64,000 nucleotides of DNA, from contig DASRQS010000099.1 in NCBI GenBank assembly GCA_035696365.1, forward strand, positions 1-64,000, written 5' to 3'. The notes beneath the pieces were generated by a model. It made no database searches. It worked only from the letters and a program-made list of their open reading frames with translations, and was not told where the DNA came from. The stretch comes from JALYLC01 sp035696365 (GTDB lineage Bacteria > Actinomycetota > Thermoleophilia > Gaiellales > JALYLC01). Position numbers and translations under genes: made by a program. This document shows, piece after piece, positions 6,647-15,615 of the stretch (positions are counted from its first letter, which is position 1; every line of letters begins with the position of its first letter).

Positions 6647-9361
6647 GTGATCTACGGCCGGGACGCCGAGCGTGCCCATCTCGCGGATGTCGCCGAGGCC
6701 GCTCGCGCCGGAATCAGCACCGCGCTCGTGGTCTCCGGCGAGGCCGGCGCAGGCAAGTCGGCGCTGCTCGATGACCTGGCAGCTCGTGCCCTCGGGATGC
6801 GCACGCTGCGGGTCGCAGGCCTTGAATCGGAGTCCGAGCTCGCGTTCGGCGGGTTGCGGCGCCTGCTCGAGCCCCTGCTCAGCGGGCTCGATGCGCTCAC
6901 TCCCCCGCGCCGCCAGGCGCTCGCGGCGGCACTCGGTCTCGCCGAAGCCGAACGCGCGCCGAATCGCTTCCCCGTTGCGGCCGCGGTGCTCGACCTACTC
7001 GCCGGCGCCGCCGAGCGGGAGCCGCTGCTCGCGATCGTCGACGACGCGCAGTGGCTCGACGGCGGCTCCCGCGACGCGCTGCTGTTCGTCGCACGCCGGC
7101 TGGCCGGCGAAGGCGTGGCGCTGCTCTTCGCTGCGCGCGACGGCGGCGAACGTAGCTTCGAGGCGCCCGGCGTTCCGCGACTCGTGCTGACGGGCCTGTC
7201 CGAAGACGCGACGCTCGAGTTGATCGAGCACTGGAGCGAGGCTGCGCCCTCCGCGAGCGTGGCTGCCCGCATCGTGGCGGCGACCGGAGGGAATCCGCTC
7301 GCACTGACCGAGCTGGCGGCGACGCTCGACCGCGCGATCCTGAGCGGCGCGGCGCCGCTCCCGGAGCCCCTGGCGGTGGCGCGGGGCATGGAAGCCGCAT
7401 TCTTGGAGCGCGTGCTCAGGCTCCCGAGGCGCACACGCGTGATGCTGCTCCTGGCAGCGCTGGAGCCGGCCGCAGACCGCACGGTGCTGGCCCGCTCCGG
7501 CGTGGCGGAGGGCGCGCTGCTGCTCGATCTGGAGCCTGCCGAGAGCGAGGGCCTCGTCCGGCTCGATTTGGGTCGGGTCGTGTTCGATCATCCGCTCGTG
7601 CGCTCCGCCGTGGAAGCCGGCGCGACGGACGGCGATCGCCGGCGCGCGCATCTCGCGCTGGCAGCAGCACTGCCGGCCGACGACCGCGAGCGCCGTGCAT
7701 GGCATGCGGCCGCGGCCGCAACCCAGCCCGACGAGCTCGTCGCGGCCGAGCTCGAGCAGATCGCCGCCCAGGCGCGCGAGCGCGCCGGCGACGCCGCCGC
7801 GCAGGCCGCGCTGATGCGTGCGGCCGAGCTCACCCCCGACGCGGCCGCACGCGGGCACCGCCTCGTCGCAGCCGCGGATGCCGCCTGGCGCTGCGGGCGC
7901 GCAGCCGACGCGCTGGCGCTGATCGAGCGCGCGCTTCCCCTGCTCGAGCTGCCAGGCGGGAGCGCGCGCGCGGCGCGCCTGCGGGGACTCATCACGCTGC
8001 GCACCGGCTCGCTGCCCGACGCCCACAGGCTGCTGCTCGACGCCGCGCGCGACGCGTCCGAGGTCGATCCGAGAACGGCGTACATGCTCGTGGGCGAGGC
8101 GGCCAAGGCGGCTGGATTTGCCGGCAATGCGGCCTGGCAGGCCGCGGCTGCGGATCTGACGCGCAGCCTCCCCGAGCCCGACGACCACGCCAGCCGGATC
8201 ATCCGCCGCGCCGTCATGGGCATCGGCAGGCTCGCGTCCGGCGACGCGGCCGAGGCGAGCGCCGAGATCGCCGAGGTGGTCGCCGCTGCGCAGCGCATGG
8301 ACGACCCGCAGCTGCTGGAGTACGGCATCACGATCGCGTGGCTGACAGGCGACAGGACGCTTTCTGCACAGCTGCTCGCGCGCGCCGAGCGCGTCGCTCG
8401 CGAGCGCACGATGATCGACGCCCTGCCGCTCCTGCTGCTCCTGCGCTCGCTGGCTGAGTACGACGCGGGCCGTCTGGCGGCCGCCGCGTCGACCGCGGAC
8501 GAGGGGTCTCGCCTCGCGCGCGAGACGGGACAGACGACATTGCTCGCCGCCAACCTCGCACACGCCGCGCGCGCCGCCGCCGTGCGTGGCGATGCGACGC
8601 GTTTCGCAACCGCGGCCGGGGAGTCGAGCGCCCTCGCCGCCGGCCACGGCCTGGATCAGGTGCAGTCGATCGCCGCGCACGCCACCGCACTGCACGAGCT
8701 CGGGATGGGCCGTTACGAGGCGGCTTCGGAGGCACTCCTGCGCGTCGATCACCCGTCACTGGCGGCGAGCCGCGCGAGCGACGCGTGCGAGATCGCGATC
8801 CACCTCGACCGCACCGCCGAAGCCGCGGCCGAGCTCGCCCAGCTCGAGCAGCGCGCGGAGGCTCTGCGGCTGCCCTGGGTCGACGGTCTGCTCGAGCGCG
8901 CCCGCGGGATGACCACGAGCGCCAAGGGGGACTGGCACTTCCAGCGCGCGATCGGCCTGCAGGGCGATCACCGGCCGTTCGAGCGCGCACGCACGGAACT
9001 CGTTTTCGGCGAGACGCTGCGCCGGACTCGCCGGCGCATGGACGCACGGCCACCGCTCCGCAGCGCACTCGACGCCTTCGAGCGCATGGGCGCCGAGCCC
9101 TGGGCCGCCCGCGCCGACCGGGAGCTGCGCGCGACCGGCGAGACAGCCACCCGCCGCGAGCCCTCGAAGATCGATCAGCTGACGCCGCAGGAGCTGAGCA
9201 TCTGCCGGCTCGCGGCCAAGGGCCTCAGCGACCGGGAGATCGCAGCCCGGCTCTTCCTCTCGGCGCGCACCATCGACTACCACCTGCAACGGGTCCTCCC
9301 GAAGCTCGGCGTGGACTCGCGCGCCGAGCTCGTCCGGCTCGATCCCGGCGCGGCGGAGTAG
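6647..9361 (+). CDS. Large LuxR-type ATPase transcription regulator (904 aa)
   Basis: An N-terminal AAA-like ATPase (Walker A GEAGAGKS at residues 31-38, Walker B LLAIVDDAQWLD near residue 125) is followed by a long helical, TPR-like middle region and a C-terminal LuxR helix-turn-helix (LTPQELSICRLAAKGLSDRE, then IAARLFLSARTIDYHLQRVL). This is the layout of LAL/MalT-like regulators, which bind ATP and an inducer before activating transcription. The open frame continues 498 bases upstream, antisense to the GNAT gene, but the family begins at IYGRDAE, and a TAGGAT -10 element seven bases before this GTG supports a leaderless start. The target genes are not evident from the neighbours. Confidence 0.88.
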   Translation: MIYGRDAERAHLADVAEAARAGISTALVVSGEAGAGKSALLDDLAARALGMRTLRVAGLESESELAFGGLRRLLEPLLSGLDALTPPRRQALAAALGLAEAERAPNRFPVAAAVLDLLAGAAEREPLLAIVDDAQWLDGGSRDALLFVARRLAGEGVALLFAARDGGERSFEAPGVPRLVLTGLSEDATLELIEHWSEAAPSASVAARIVAATGGNPLALTELAATLDRAILSGAAPLPEPLAVARGMEAAFLERVLRLPRRTRVMLLLAALEPAADRTVLARSGVAEGALLLDLEPAESEGLVRLDLGRVVFDHPLVRSAVEAGATDGDRRRAHLALAAALPADDRERRAWHAAAAATQPDELVAAELEQIAAQARERAGDAAAQAALMRAAELTPDAAARGHRLVAAADAAWRCGRAADALALIERALPLLELPGGSARAARLRGLITLRTGSLPDAHRLLLDAARDASEVDPRTAYMLVGEAAKAAGFAGNAAWQAAAADLTRSLPEPDDHASRIIRRAVMGIGRLASGDAAEASAEIAEVVAAAQRMDDPQLLEYGITIAWLTGDRTLSAQLLARAERVARERTMIDALPLLLLLRSLAEYDAGRLAAAASTADEGSRLARETGQTTLLAANLAHAARAAAVRGDATRFATAAGESSALAAGHGLDQVQSIAAHATALHELGMGRYEAASEALLRVDHPSLAASRASDACEIAIHLDRTAEAAAELAQLEQRAEALRLPWVDGLLERARGMTTSAKGDWHFQRAIGLQGDHRPFERARTELVFGETLRRTRRRMDARPPLRSALDAFERMGAEPWAARADRELRATGETATRREPSKIDQLTPQELSICRLAAKGLSDREIAARLFLSARTIDYHLQRVLPKLGVDSRAELVRLDPGAAE

Positions 9362-9424
9362 ACGCAGGCAGGCGAAGGCCGAGCGCCCCGCGGGCGCCCG
9401 GCCCGTTGGTAGTCGTTCGTACCG

Positions 9425-9653
9425 GGCCAAGTGGCACACGCACTCTGTGCCACTTGGCCAGTCGCTCCGGAGCGCGCGCTCGGGGTGCTGCACTCGCTCC
9501 GGGGTCGTTCGCCCCGCTCGGTCAAGTGGCACACGCAGTGCGTGCCACTTGGCCGTTCGCTCCCCGAGCTCGCGCTCGAGCGTGCTGCACTCGCTCCGGG
9601 GCTGCCGTCGTCCAGCTCGGCCAAGTGGCACACGCACTCTGTGCCACTTGGCC
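9425..9653. repeat. Three palindromic repeats in a ~97-bp tandem array
   Basis: The hairpin GGCCAAGTGGCAC-N9-GTGCCACTTGGCC occurs at 9425-9459, 9520-9554 (one C to T change in the left arm) and 9619-9653. The copies are spaced 95 and 99 bases apart and the stretches between them are similar (both contain GTGCTGCACTCGCTCCGGGG), so the whole unit is tandemly repeated. The array fills the gap between the convergent LuxR-type and VOC genes (9362-9711), which otherwise holds nothing I recognise. The arms match the hairpin at 3336-3371. Confidence 0.85.
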
Positions 9654-9711
9654 GCTCGCGTACGAGCGCGCGCCTCGCGGCAGCCGCGAGGGACGCCGCG
9701 TCTCCTCCAGC

Positions 9712-10128
9712 TCAGCCCATCTGGGCGATGCGCATCTGGTTGCCCGAGATGTCGCGGAAGCCCGCGTCGAGGCCATAGGGCCGCTCGGTCGGCTCCTGCG
9801 TGATCTCCACGCCGCGGCTCCTGAGTTCCTCGACCGTCCCTACGCAGTCGTCGGTGCGGAAGAAGAGCCCGCCGGCCATGCCCTTGGCAACGAGCGCCTT
9901 GAGCTGCTCGGACGTCTCTGCGTCGAAGACCGGCGGGCCCGGCACCGGAAGCAGCGCGAGCGCGACGTCTGGCTGGCCGACGGGACCCACGGTGAGCCAG
10001 CGGAAGTCGCCCATCTCGGGCAGCGTGATGTCATCGCGCAGCTCCATGCCCACCTTCTGGGTGTAGAAGTTGAGCGCCTCGTCCTGGTCGTGCACCCAGA
10101 CATTGACGTGGGTCAGTTTCATCGGCAT
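9712..10128 (-). CDS. VOC family protein (138 aa)
   Basis: A second vicinal-oxygen-chelate protein: THVNVWVHDQDEALNFYTQKVGM opens the first module, and a second module runs from GGLFFRTDDCVGTVEELRSR to FRDISGNQMRIAQMG. The last positions have Gln-Met where metal-binding members keep a Glu, so metal binding may be altered. The start at 10128 has AAGGAG six bases upstream. Similar small VOC genes often sit beside RibD-like and AraC genes, as here. Confidence 0.82.
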   Translation of the reverse strand: MPMKLTHVNVWVHDQDEALNFYTQKVGMELRDDITLPEMGDFRWLTVGPVGQPDVALALLPVPGPPVFDAETSEQLKALVAKGMAGGLFFRTDDCVGTVEELRSRGVEITQEPTERPYGLDAGFRDISGNQMRIAQMG

Positions 10129-10341
10129 GTCAGTCTCCTTGGTGTGGCCGTAGGTTCGACTGCCACGCTAGCCCTGCGCCGCGGCGCTGTCTTCTCGAAA
10201 CGTGCTGTCTTGCGCGCACCCCGCTTGAGAGCCGGCTCAGGTGGGCAGCGCAGAGATGAACATCCCTCCGATGAGTTCGTCCGGCGCGCGCCGTCTGACG
10301 GGAGCAGAGTTCACGAACCAGCGTTTCTCGGGAGAAGCATC

Positions 10342-10956
10342 ATGAGGAAGATCGTCGCCGGAATGTTCGTCGCCCTCGACGGGGTCGTGGAGGCGCCCGA
10401 CCAGTGGCACTTCCCGTACTTCAACGACGAGATGGGCGCCGCGGTCAGCGCGACGCTCGGCTCGGCCGACACGATGCTCTTCGGCCGCAAGACCTATGAC
10501 AGCTTCGCCGGGGCGTGGCCGGGCCGTGAGGCGGCCGGCGAGGAGGACGCCCCGTTCGCCAAGGCGCTCGGCGATGCACGCAAGATCGTCGCGTCCAACC
10601 AGAGGCTCGAGTTCACCTGGCGAAACTCCGAGCAACTCGAGGGCGACCTCGTCGAGGCCGTCACCGCCCTGAAGAGCGAGCCCGGTGGCACGATCGGCAT
10701 GAGCGGCTCGGTCTCGGTCGTTCGACAGTTGCTGGCCGCCGGTCTCGTGGACGAGCTGCACCTCCTGGTGCACCCGATCGCCGTCCGCAACGGCATGCGG
10801 CTGTTCGACGAGGGCGAGACCGCGATCGGGCTGAGACTGATCTCGTCGGAGACCTTCCAGACCGGCGTGCTGAACCTGGTCTACGGCCCGGCCGAGCCCG
10901 TCGGCGACGCCGGCTACGACGACGCCAAGGTCCACCTTCCGCACTCCGAGGAGTAG
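10342..10956 (+). CDS. Dihydrofolate-reductase/RibD C-terminal family protein (204 aa)
   Basis: MRKIVAGMFVALDGVVEAPD is the typical opening strand, followed by DTMLFGRKTYDSF and later GTIGMSGSVSVVRQLLAAGL and VDELHLLVHPIAVRNGMRLF. These are the NADPH-binding and core motifs of the RibD-C/DHFR-like group. Substrates of stand-alone members are mostly unknown. The start has GGAGAAG directly upstream. A 29-codon open frame (from ATG 10253) ends on the ATGA at this start; it may be chance. Confidence 0.82.
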   Translation: MRKIVAGMFVALDGVVEAPDQWHFPYFNDEMGAAVSATLGSADTMLFGRKTYDSFAGAWPGREAAGEEDAPFAKALGDARKIVASNQRLEFTWRNSEQLEGDLVEAVTALKSEPGGTIGMSGSVSVVRQLLAAGLVDELHLLVHPIAVRNGMRLFDEGETAIGLRLISSETFQTGVLNLVYGPAEPVGDAGYDDAKVHLPHSEE

Positions 10957-10983
10957 CGTCAGCGGTCGAGCCAACCGGATGCC

Positions 10984-11409
10984 CTAGCCATTGGTGCCGC
11001 GCGACGCGCTGGGTGCAGGGCGCGCGTAGGCGAGCAGGATGCAGGTTGGGACCCGTGCCCGGTCGGCCGCCGGCGGAAAGGCGGCGCGGTATTCCGTGGG
11101 CGATTTGCCGAATGCTCGCCCGAAGCTCGTCGTGAACGAGCCCACGCTGCGCAGCCCGACGGTGATGCAGATGTCCGCCACCGAGCGGTCGGTGCTGCGC
11201 AGCAGCGCCGCTGCGCGCTCGAGCCTGCGCGTCAGCAGGTACTGGTGCGGGGACTCGCCGAAGACGCGACGGAACTCGCGGCTGAAGTGCGCGGGCGAGA
11301 GGCGCGCGGCGCGGGCGAGCGCCGGGACGTCGAGCGGCTCGAAGTAGCGCGAGTCCGCGAGGTCCTTGGCGCGCAGAAGTTGTCGTGCGGGAGCGACGGG
11401 CTTGATCAT
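10984..11409 (-). CDS. AraC family transcription regulator, DNA-binding domain only (141 aa)
   Basis: Two helix-turn-helix units are clear: LDVPALARAARLSPAHFSRE and DRSVADICITVGLRSVGSFT followed by FGKSPTEYR. There is no separate ligand-binding domain, so the protein is a stand-alone DNA-binding form; the C-terminal 25 residues are not conserved. It is convergent with the RibD-like gene, a common pairing with VOC/RibD genes. Confidence 0.85.
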   Translation of the reverse strand: MIKPVAPARQLLRAKDLADSRYFEPLDVPALARAARLSPAHFSREFRRVFGESPHQYLLTRRLERAAALLRSTDRSVADICITVGLRSVGSFTTSFGRAFGKSPTEYRAAFPPAADRARVPTCILLAYARPAPSASRGTNG

Positions 11410-11538
11410 GCGGAGCGCCTCGCCAAGTCGAGAATCGGCTCAGGATAGCCCGCCGGCGGGCGAGCGAGCTTCCACGGCTGGTGCACGGCGCGCCCCTCGA
11501 TGCTCGCGCGTGAAGAGGACGACCGCGGTGCGGCCGGC

Positions 11539-12657
11539 TCAGGCCTCCGGCTCTTCGCAGCGCACGACCGGCGCGACGCCGGACGGCAGCCCAAGGAAGT
11601 CGCGGTAGCGCTCGGCCTCGGGCCTGGCTGCCTGGAGCGGCTTCCCCGCCGCCTCGAAGGGATGCAGGACGATCGTGAGCTCGTCCCCGCGCACGGCTCT
11701 CGCCCAGGTACCCACAATGCGCCCCCCGACCACGACGAGCGGACGGAACACGCCGTTGGCGCCGGGCGCGATCCGATCGGCGTGGGCGGGCACCAGCACG
11801 GCGTCGCGATCCTTGTAGCCGAGCAGGTACTCGTCGAAGCCGGCCAGGAGGTACGTCCGCCCGCGGCCCGCAGCCGGCGCTGCGCCATCCGCCCATTCCG
11901 ACGCGAGCCAGTACTCCGTGCCGCCGAAGCGGCGCGTCGCCAGCCCGTCGGCGTCGCGCAGGGCGCGCCTCGCGGCGGTGACCGGAATGCCGGCCCAGCG
12001 CGCCAGATCCTGGTCGGAGACCGGTCCCCGGCTCGCGGCGAAGCGCGACGCCAGCTGCGCGAGCGCCTCGCCCTCGGACAGCTCGCGCGCTTCCGCGCGG
12101 GGCGCCCAATCATCCAGCAGGACGAAGGTCTGCTGCTTCCCCTGCATCGGCCCGAGACAGATCAGCCCGTTCCTGGCGAGCCGCACGAGGATGTGGTATC
12201 CGCGCTGCCCGGTGGTCTCGATGCCTGCCTCCTCGAACAACCGCATCACCACGGGACGGGTCAGGCGCCGGTCGCCTGCCAGCGCACGGGCCAGCAGCTC
12301 GGCACAGCGCTCGATCTGCGCCTCGTCGAGCCCGAGCTGCTCACGGCGGCGCGCCTCGGCGGCAGCGAGCCGCGGAGCACACAGCGCGAGCAGCCAGCGC
12401 ACGTCCTCAGGCGGCGCGAAGTGGATCGTGCCGCGCATCAGCCACGTGCGCAGGATGCGGCGCTCGGCGATGGCGCACTCCACGCCCGCTGCCGTCCCGG
12501 CGCGCACCCGCGAGCCGACCGCCCAGAGCGACTGGTAATAGTCCTGCGCCTGGATCGCGCCCAGCCACCGGACGACGTCGGCCGGCTGCTCGCAACGGCG
12601 CGAGGCGACGACGCGCTGGGCCGCCAGGCGGAGGAGTCCGATGGCGGAGGCTGCCAT
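11539..12657 (-). CDS. Winged-helix DNA-binding (HTH_42/AlkZ-like) protein (372 aa)
   Basis: The protein has the features of the winged-helix family that includes AlkZ/YcaQ glycosylases: IQAQDYYQSLWAVGSR near residue 35, LMRGTIHFAPPEDVRWL near 70, and the C-terminal FDEYLLGYKDRDAVLVP and RIVGTWARAVRGDELTIVLH. AlkZ-type members unhook DNA crosslinks; whether this one does is not visible, so I leave it unnamed. The start at 12657 begins the conserved part; the frame stays open upstream. Confidence 0.78.
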   Translation of the reverse strand: MAASAIGLLRLAAQRVVASRRCEQPADVVRWLGAIQAQDYYQSLWAVGSRVRAGTAAGVECAIAERRILRTWLMRGTIHFAPPEDVRWLLALCAPRLAAAEARRREQLGLDEAQIERCAELLARALAGDRRLTRPVVMRLFEEAGIETTGQRGYHILVRLARNGLICLGPMQGKQQTFVLLDDWAPRAEARELSEGEALAQLASRFAASRGPVSDQDLARWAGIPVTAARRALRDADGLATRRFGGTEYWLASEWADGAAPAAGRGRTYLLAGFDEYLLGYKDRDAVLVPAHADRIAPGANGVFRPLVVVGGRIVGTWARAVRGDELTIVLHPFEAAGKPLQAARPEAERYRDFLGLPSGVAPVVRCEEPEA

Positions 12658-12759
12658 CCCCGCAGGATGACGCGCCGCCCGCATGTGCGCCGCGAGCGAT
12701 GAATTCTGCGCAGCAGTCGCGTCCAAGGGACGAACGGCAATCGCACGCAGGGAGAGATC

Positions 12760-12822
12760 GTGACGACCAAGACCGAGACCACGCAGTTCTTCGAGGCCGG
12801 CTCCTCGATCGCAGGCGGCTGA
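12760..12822 (+). CDS. Possible 20-residue peptide ORF before the sigma factor
   Basis: A GTG start preceded by AGGGAGAG is followed by 20 codons ending in SSIAGG and TGA, 17 bases before the ECF sigma gene. The good ribosome binding site is the only support. It could be a leader peptide, the remnant of a lost gene, or chance. Confidence 0.25.
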   Translation: MTTKTETTQFFEAGSSIAGG

Positions 12823-12839
12823 CGCGTGAAGCCCGTAGC

Positions 12840-13847
12840 ATGAGCGCCGTGCAGGAATCGTCGTCCACGGCGAGGCCAGCGGCCAGCGAGCTCGAGGGGC
12901 GCCTCGAGGGGCATCGCTCCGAGCTCACCGCCTACTGCTACCGCATGCTCGCATCGCCGTTCGAGGCGGAGGACGCGGTGCAGGAGACGTTCATCCGCGC
13001 TTGGCGGAACTACGACCGCTTCGAAGGCCGGGCCGCGCTGCGCTCGTGGCTATACCGCATCGCCACGAACGTCTGCCTCGACATGCTGAACGGCCGTGAG
13101 CGCCGCGCACGCCCGATGGATCTGGGGCCGGCGATGGAGCCCGTGATCGGGAACCTGAACGTGCTGCCCGAGACGACGTGGATCCAGCCGATGCCCGACA
13201 GCCTGGTGACGTCCGAGGACGGCGACCCGGCGGACGTCGCGGTGGCGCGCGAGTCGATCCGCCTGGCGTTCGTGGCGGCGCTGCAGCACCTGCCTGCACG
13301 GCAGCGCGCGGTGCTTATCCTGTGCGAGGTACTGCGCTGGAAGGCCTCCGAAGTGGCCGAGCTGCTCGAGACGAGCGTCGCCTCCGTGAACAGCGCGCTG
13401 CAACGCGCTCGCGCCACGCTCGAGGCCGGCAAGGTCAGCGCGTCGGATCCCGCGCCGGAGCTGAGCGAGGCCGACCGCAAGCTGCTTGCGCGCTACGTCG
13501 CCGCCTTCGAGCGCTACGACATGGACGCCCTCACGTCGCTGATCCAGGAGGATGCGACGCAGTCCATGCCGCCCTACGACCTCTGGCTCACCGGCCGCGA
13601 CGACATCTTCACCTGGTGGTTCGGGCCGGGTATCGAATGCGCCGGTTCGCGGGTCATCCCGACCCTCTCGGCCAACGGCTGCACGGCCTTCGGCCAGTAC
13701 AAGCCGAGCCCGACCGGGGACGGCTACGAGCCGTGGGCGCTGCAGGTGCTCGAGCTCTCAGGCGGGCGCATCTCCGAGCTTACGTTCTTCCTCGACACCA
13801 AGACGCTCTTCCCGCTCTTCGGCCTGCCCGACCACCTCGAGGCGTAG
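12840..13847 (+). CDS. ECF sigma factor with C-terminal SnoaL-like domain (335 aa)
   Basis: Region 2 is seen in YCYRMLASPFEAEDAVQETF and RAALRSWLYRIATNVCLDML, and region 4 in LQHLPARQRAVLILCEVL followed by KASEVAELLETSVASVNSAL. The C-terminal 120 residues (LLARYVAAFERYDMDALTSL, then MPPYDLWLTGRDDIFTWW) form a SnoaL/NTF2-like domain, as in SigG/SigJ-type sigma factors, where it modulates activity in place of a separate anti-sigma factor. Its 3' end overlaps the minus-strand STAS gene by 90 bases. Start ATG at 12840 is the first in-frame ATG before the conserved part. Confidence 0.88.
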   Translation: MSAVQESSSTARPAASELEGRLEGHRSELTAYCYRMLASPFEAEDAVQETFIRAWRNYDRFEGRAALRSWLYRIATNVCLDMLNGRERRARPMDLGPAMEPVIGNLNVLPETTWIQPMPDSLVTSEDGDPADVAVARESIRLAFVAALQHLPARQRAVLILCEVLRWKASEVAELLETSVASVNSALQRARATLEAGKVSASDPAPELSEADRKLLARYVAAFERYDMDALTSLIQEDATQSMPPYDLWLTGRDDIFTWWFGPGIECAGSRVIPTLSANGCTAFGQYKPSPTGDGYEPWALQVLELSGGRISELTFFLDTKTLFPLFGLPDHLEA

Positions 13848-14033
13848 CGCCTCGCCGAGGCCGCAGAGGGCGAGCAGCCCCTGCAATTCGCCCGGCACCG
13901 CTCGTAGCCGGAGCTCCACGCCCTGCCTTCTGGCGAGCAACTGCAGGCGGGCCAGTCCGTCGATCGTGCCCGCATCGGGAGCCAGTGCGCTCACGTCGCA
14001 GATGATCGGGGTGTCCGGACGTTGCGCGGTCAT
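13758..14033 (-). CDS. STAS domain protein, antisense to sigma gene 3' end (91 aa)
   Basis: The sequence TPIICDVSALAPDAGTIDGL with LARLQLLARRQGVELRLRAV and LLALCGLGEAL follows the STAS fold of anti-anti-sigma or MlaB-like proteins. The last 25 residues are charged (EEREERLGVEEE). The usual phosphorylatable Ser/Thr region reads DAGTID, so Thr is available. The last 90 bases overlap the 3' end of the ECF sigma gene on the other strand; a regulatory link is possible but unproven. Confidence 0.72.
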   Translation of the reverse strand: MTAQRPDTPIICDVSALAPDAGTIDGLARLQLLARRQGVELRLRAVPGELQGLLALCGLGEALRLEVVGQAEEREERLGVEEERKLGDAPA

Positions 14034-14154
14034 CTACGCATCAGACGAGTCGGACGCGCGAAACTCATCGGGACCGGGAATCGCGACGGCCACCGATGAG
14101 TTCTCGTGGACGGGCCCGTCTACGCTGCGACCCGCTTGGTCCGAAGGAGACGCC

Positions 14155-15615
14155 ATGACGCTGGATAGCCGCACACGCTGGTACGCACTGATCGTCCTCT
14201 GCTTTGGCACGCTGATGATCGTCCTCGACTCGACGATCGTGAACGTCGCCCTGCCGTCGATCAGGACCGATCTCGGCTTCTCGGAGACCTCGCTGGCCTG
14301 GGTCGTCAACGCGTACCTGCTGACGTTCGGCGGCTTCCTGCTGCTGGGCGGGCGGCTCGGCGACCTCTACGGTCATCGCCGCCTGTTCATCGGCGGCATC
14401 ACGCTGTTCACGCTCGCCTCGCTGGCCTGCGGCCTCTCGACCTCGCAGGAGTCGCTGATCACCGCACGCGCGATTCAGGGGCTCGGCGGAGCCGTCGCCT
14501 CGGCGGTCTCGCTCTCGCTCACGATGAACCTCTTCACCGAGCCCGCCGAGCGGGCCAAGGCGATGGGCATCTTCGGCTTCGTCGCCTCGGGCGGCGGCTC
14601 GATCGGCGTGCTGCTCGGCGGCGTGCTCACCGACGTGCTCGACTGGCACTGGATCTTCCTGGTCAACATCCCGATCGGCGTGGCCGTCGTGGCCCTCTCG
14701 CGCAAGCTCCTGCCTACGAGCCGCGGCCAGGACTCCGGCGCGAAGCTGGACGTCGCGGGCGCGATCACCGTCACGACCTCGCTCATGCTCGCGGTCTACG
14801 CGATCGTCAACGGCAACCAGGAGGGGTGGCTGTCGGTCCGGACGCTCGGCCTCCTGGCGGTCGCCGTGGCGCTGCTGGGCCTCTTCCTCTTCATCGAGTC
14901 GCGGGTCAGCTCGCCGCTCATGCCGCTCCGCCTGATCCGGCTGCGCAACGTCGCGACCGCCAACATCGTCGCCACGCTCTGGGCGGCGGCGATGTTCGCG
15001 TGGTTCTTCCTCTCGGCGCTCTACCTGCAGCTCGTGCTCGGGTACAGCCCGCTCAACGTCGGCCTCGCGTTCCTGCCCGGCAACATCGTGATGGGCATCC
15101 TGTCGGTCAGCGTCTCGGCCAAGCTCGTCATGCGCTACGGCATCAAGCGCCCGCTCGCGGTCGGGCTGGGCGTGGCGGCGATCGGCCTGCTGCTGTTCGC
15201 CCGGGCGCCCGTGGACGGTCACTACGTGACGGACGTGCTGCCCGCCATGGTGCTGCTCGGCTTCGGGGCCGGCATCGCCTTCAACCCCGTCCTGCTGGCG
15301 GCGATGAGCGACGTCAAGCCGGAGGAGTCCGGCCTCGCCTCGGGCATCGTCAACACGGCCTTCATGATGGGCGGCGCGCTCGGCCTGGCAGTGCTTGCGA
15401 GCCTCGCCGCGTCGCGCACGGAGACGCTGACTGCAGCCGGGCATGACCACATCTCGGCGCTCGCCGGTGGCTATCACGCGGCCTTCGTCGTCGGCGCCCT
15501 CTTCGCGACCGCCGCCGGCATCATCGGCGCACTGTTCCTGCGCACCTCGCAGGCTCCCGCCGAGGCGGCCCACGGCGAGGCCGTCGGCTCGCGCGAGCCG
15601 GCCGGCGTCACCTGA
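14155..15615 (+). CDS. MFS transporter, DHA2 (EmrB/QacA-like) family (486 aa)
   Basis: About 14 hydrophobic segments are predicted. Motifs of drug:proton antiporters are present: LDSTIVNVALPSI in helix 1, GGRLGDLYGHRRLF (motif A), ARAIQGLGGAVASAVSL and GGVLTDVLDWHWIFLVNIPI (motif C region). The substrate is unknown. The start has GAAGGAG six bases upstream. Its stop codon overlaps the start of an aldo/keto reductase remnant (TGATG), so the two were probably once co-translated. Confidence 0.87.
   Translation: MTLDSRTRWYALIVLCFGTLMIVLDSTIVNVALPSIRTDLGFSETSLAWVVNAYLLTFGGFLLLGGRLGDLYGHRRLFIGGITLFTLASLACGLSTSQESLITARAIQGLGGAVASAVSLSLTMNLFTEPAERAKAMGIFGFVASGGGSIGVLLGGVLTDVLDWHWIFLVNIPIGVAVVALSRKLLPTSRGQDSGAKLDVAGAITVTTSLMLAVYAIVNGNQEGWLSVRTLGLLAVAVALLGLFLFIESRVSSPLMPLRLIRLRNVATANIVATLWAAAMFAWFFLSALYLQLVLGYSPLNVGLAFLPGNIVMGILSVSVSAKLVMRYGIKRPLAVGLGVAAIGLLLFARAPVDGHYVTDVLPAMVLLGFGAGIAFNPVLLAAMSDVKPEESGLASGIVNTAFMMGGALGLAVLASLAASRTETLTAAGHDHISALAGGYHAAFVVGALFATAAGIIGALFLRTSQAPAEAAHGEAVGSREPAGVT

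Noticed and set aside
9425..9653. Tandem repeats considered as a CRISPR array
   Set aside because: Only three units, the 'spacers' are similar to each other, the repeats are long palindromes, and no cas gene is near.
10140..10180. TAGGTTCGACTGCC resembling a tRNA T-arm
   Set aside because: No matching acceptor, D or anticodon stems are present nearby.
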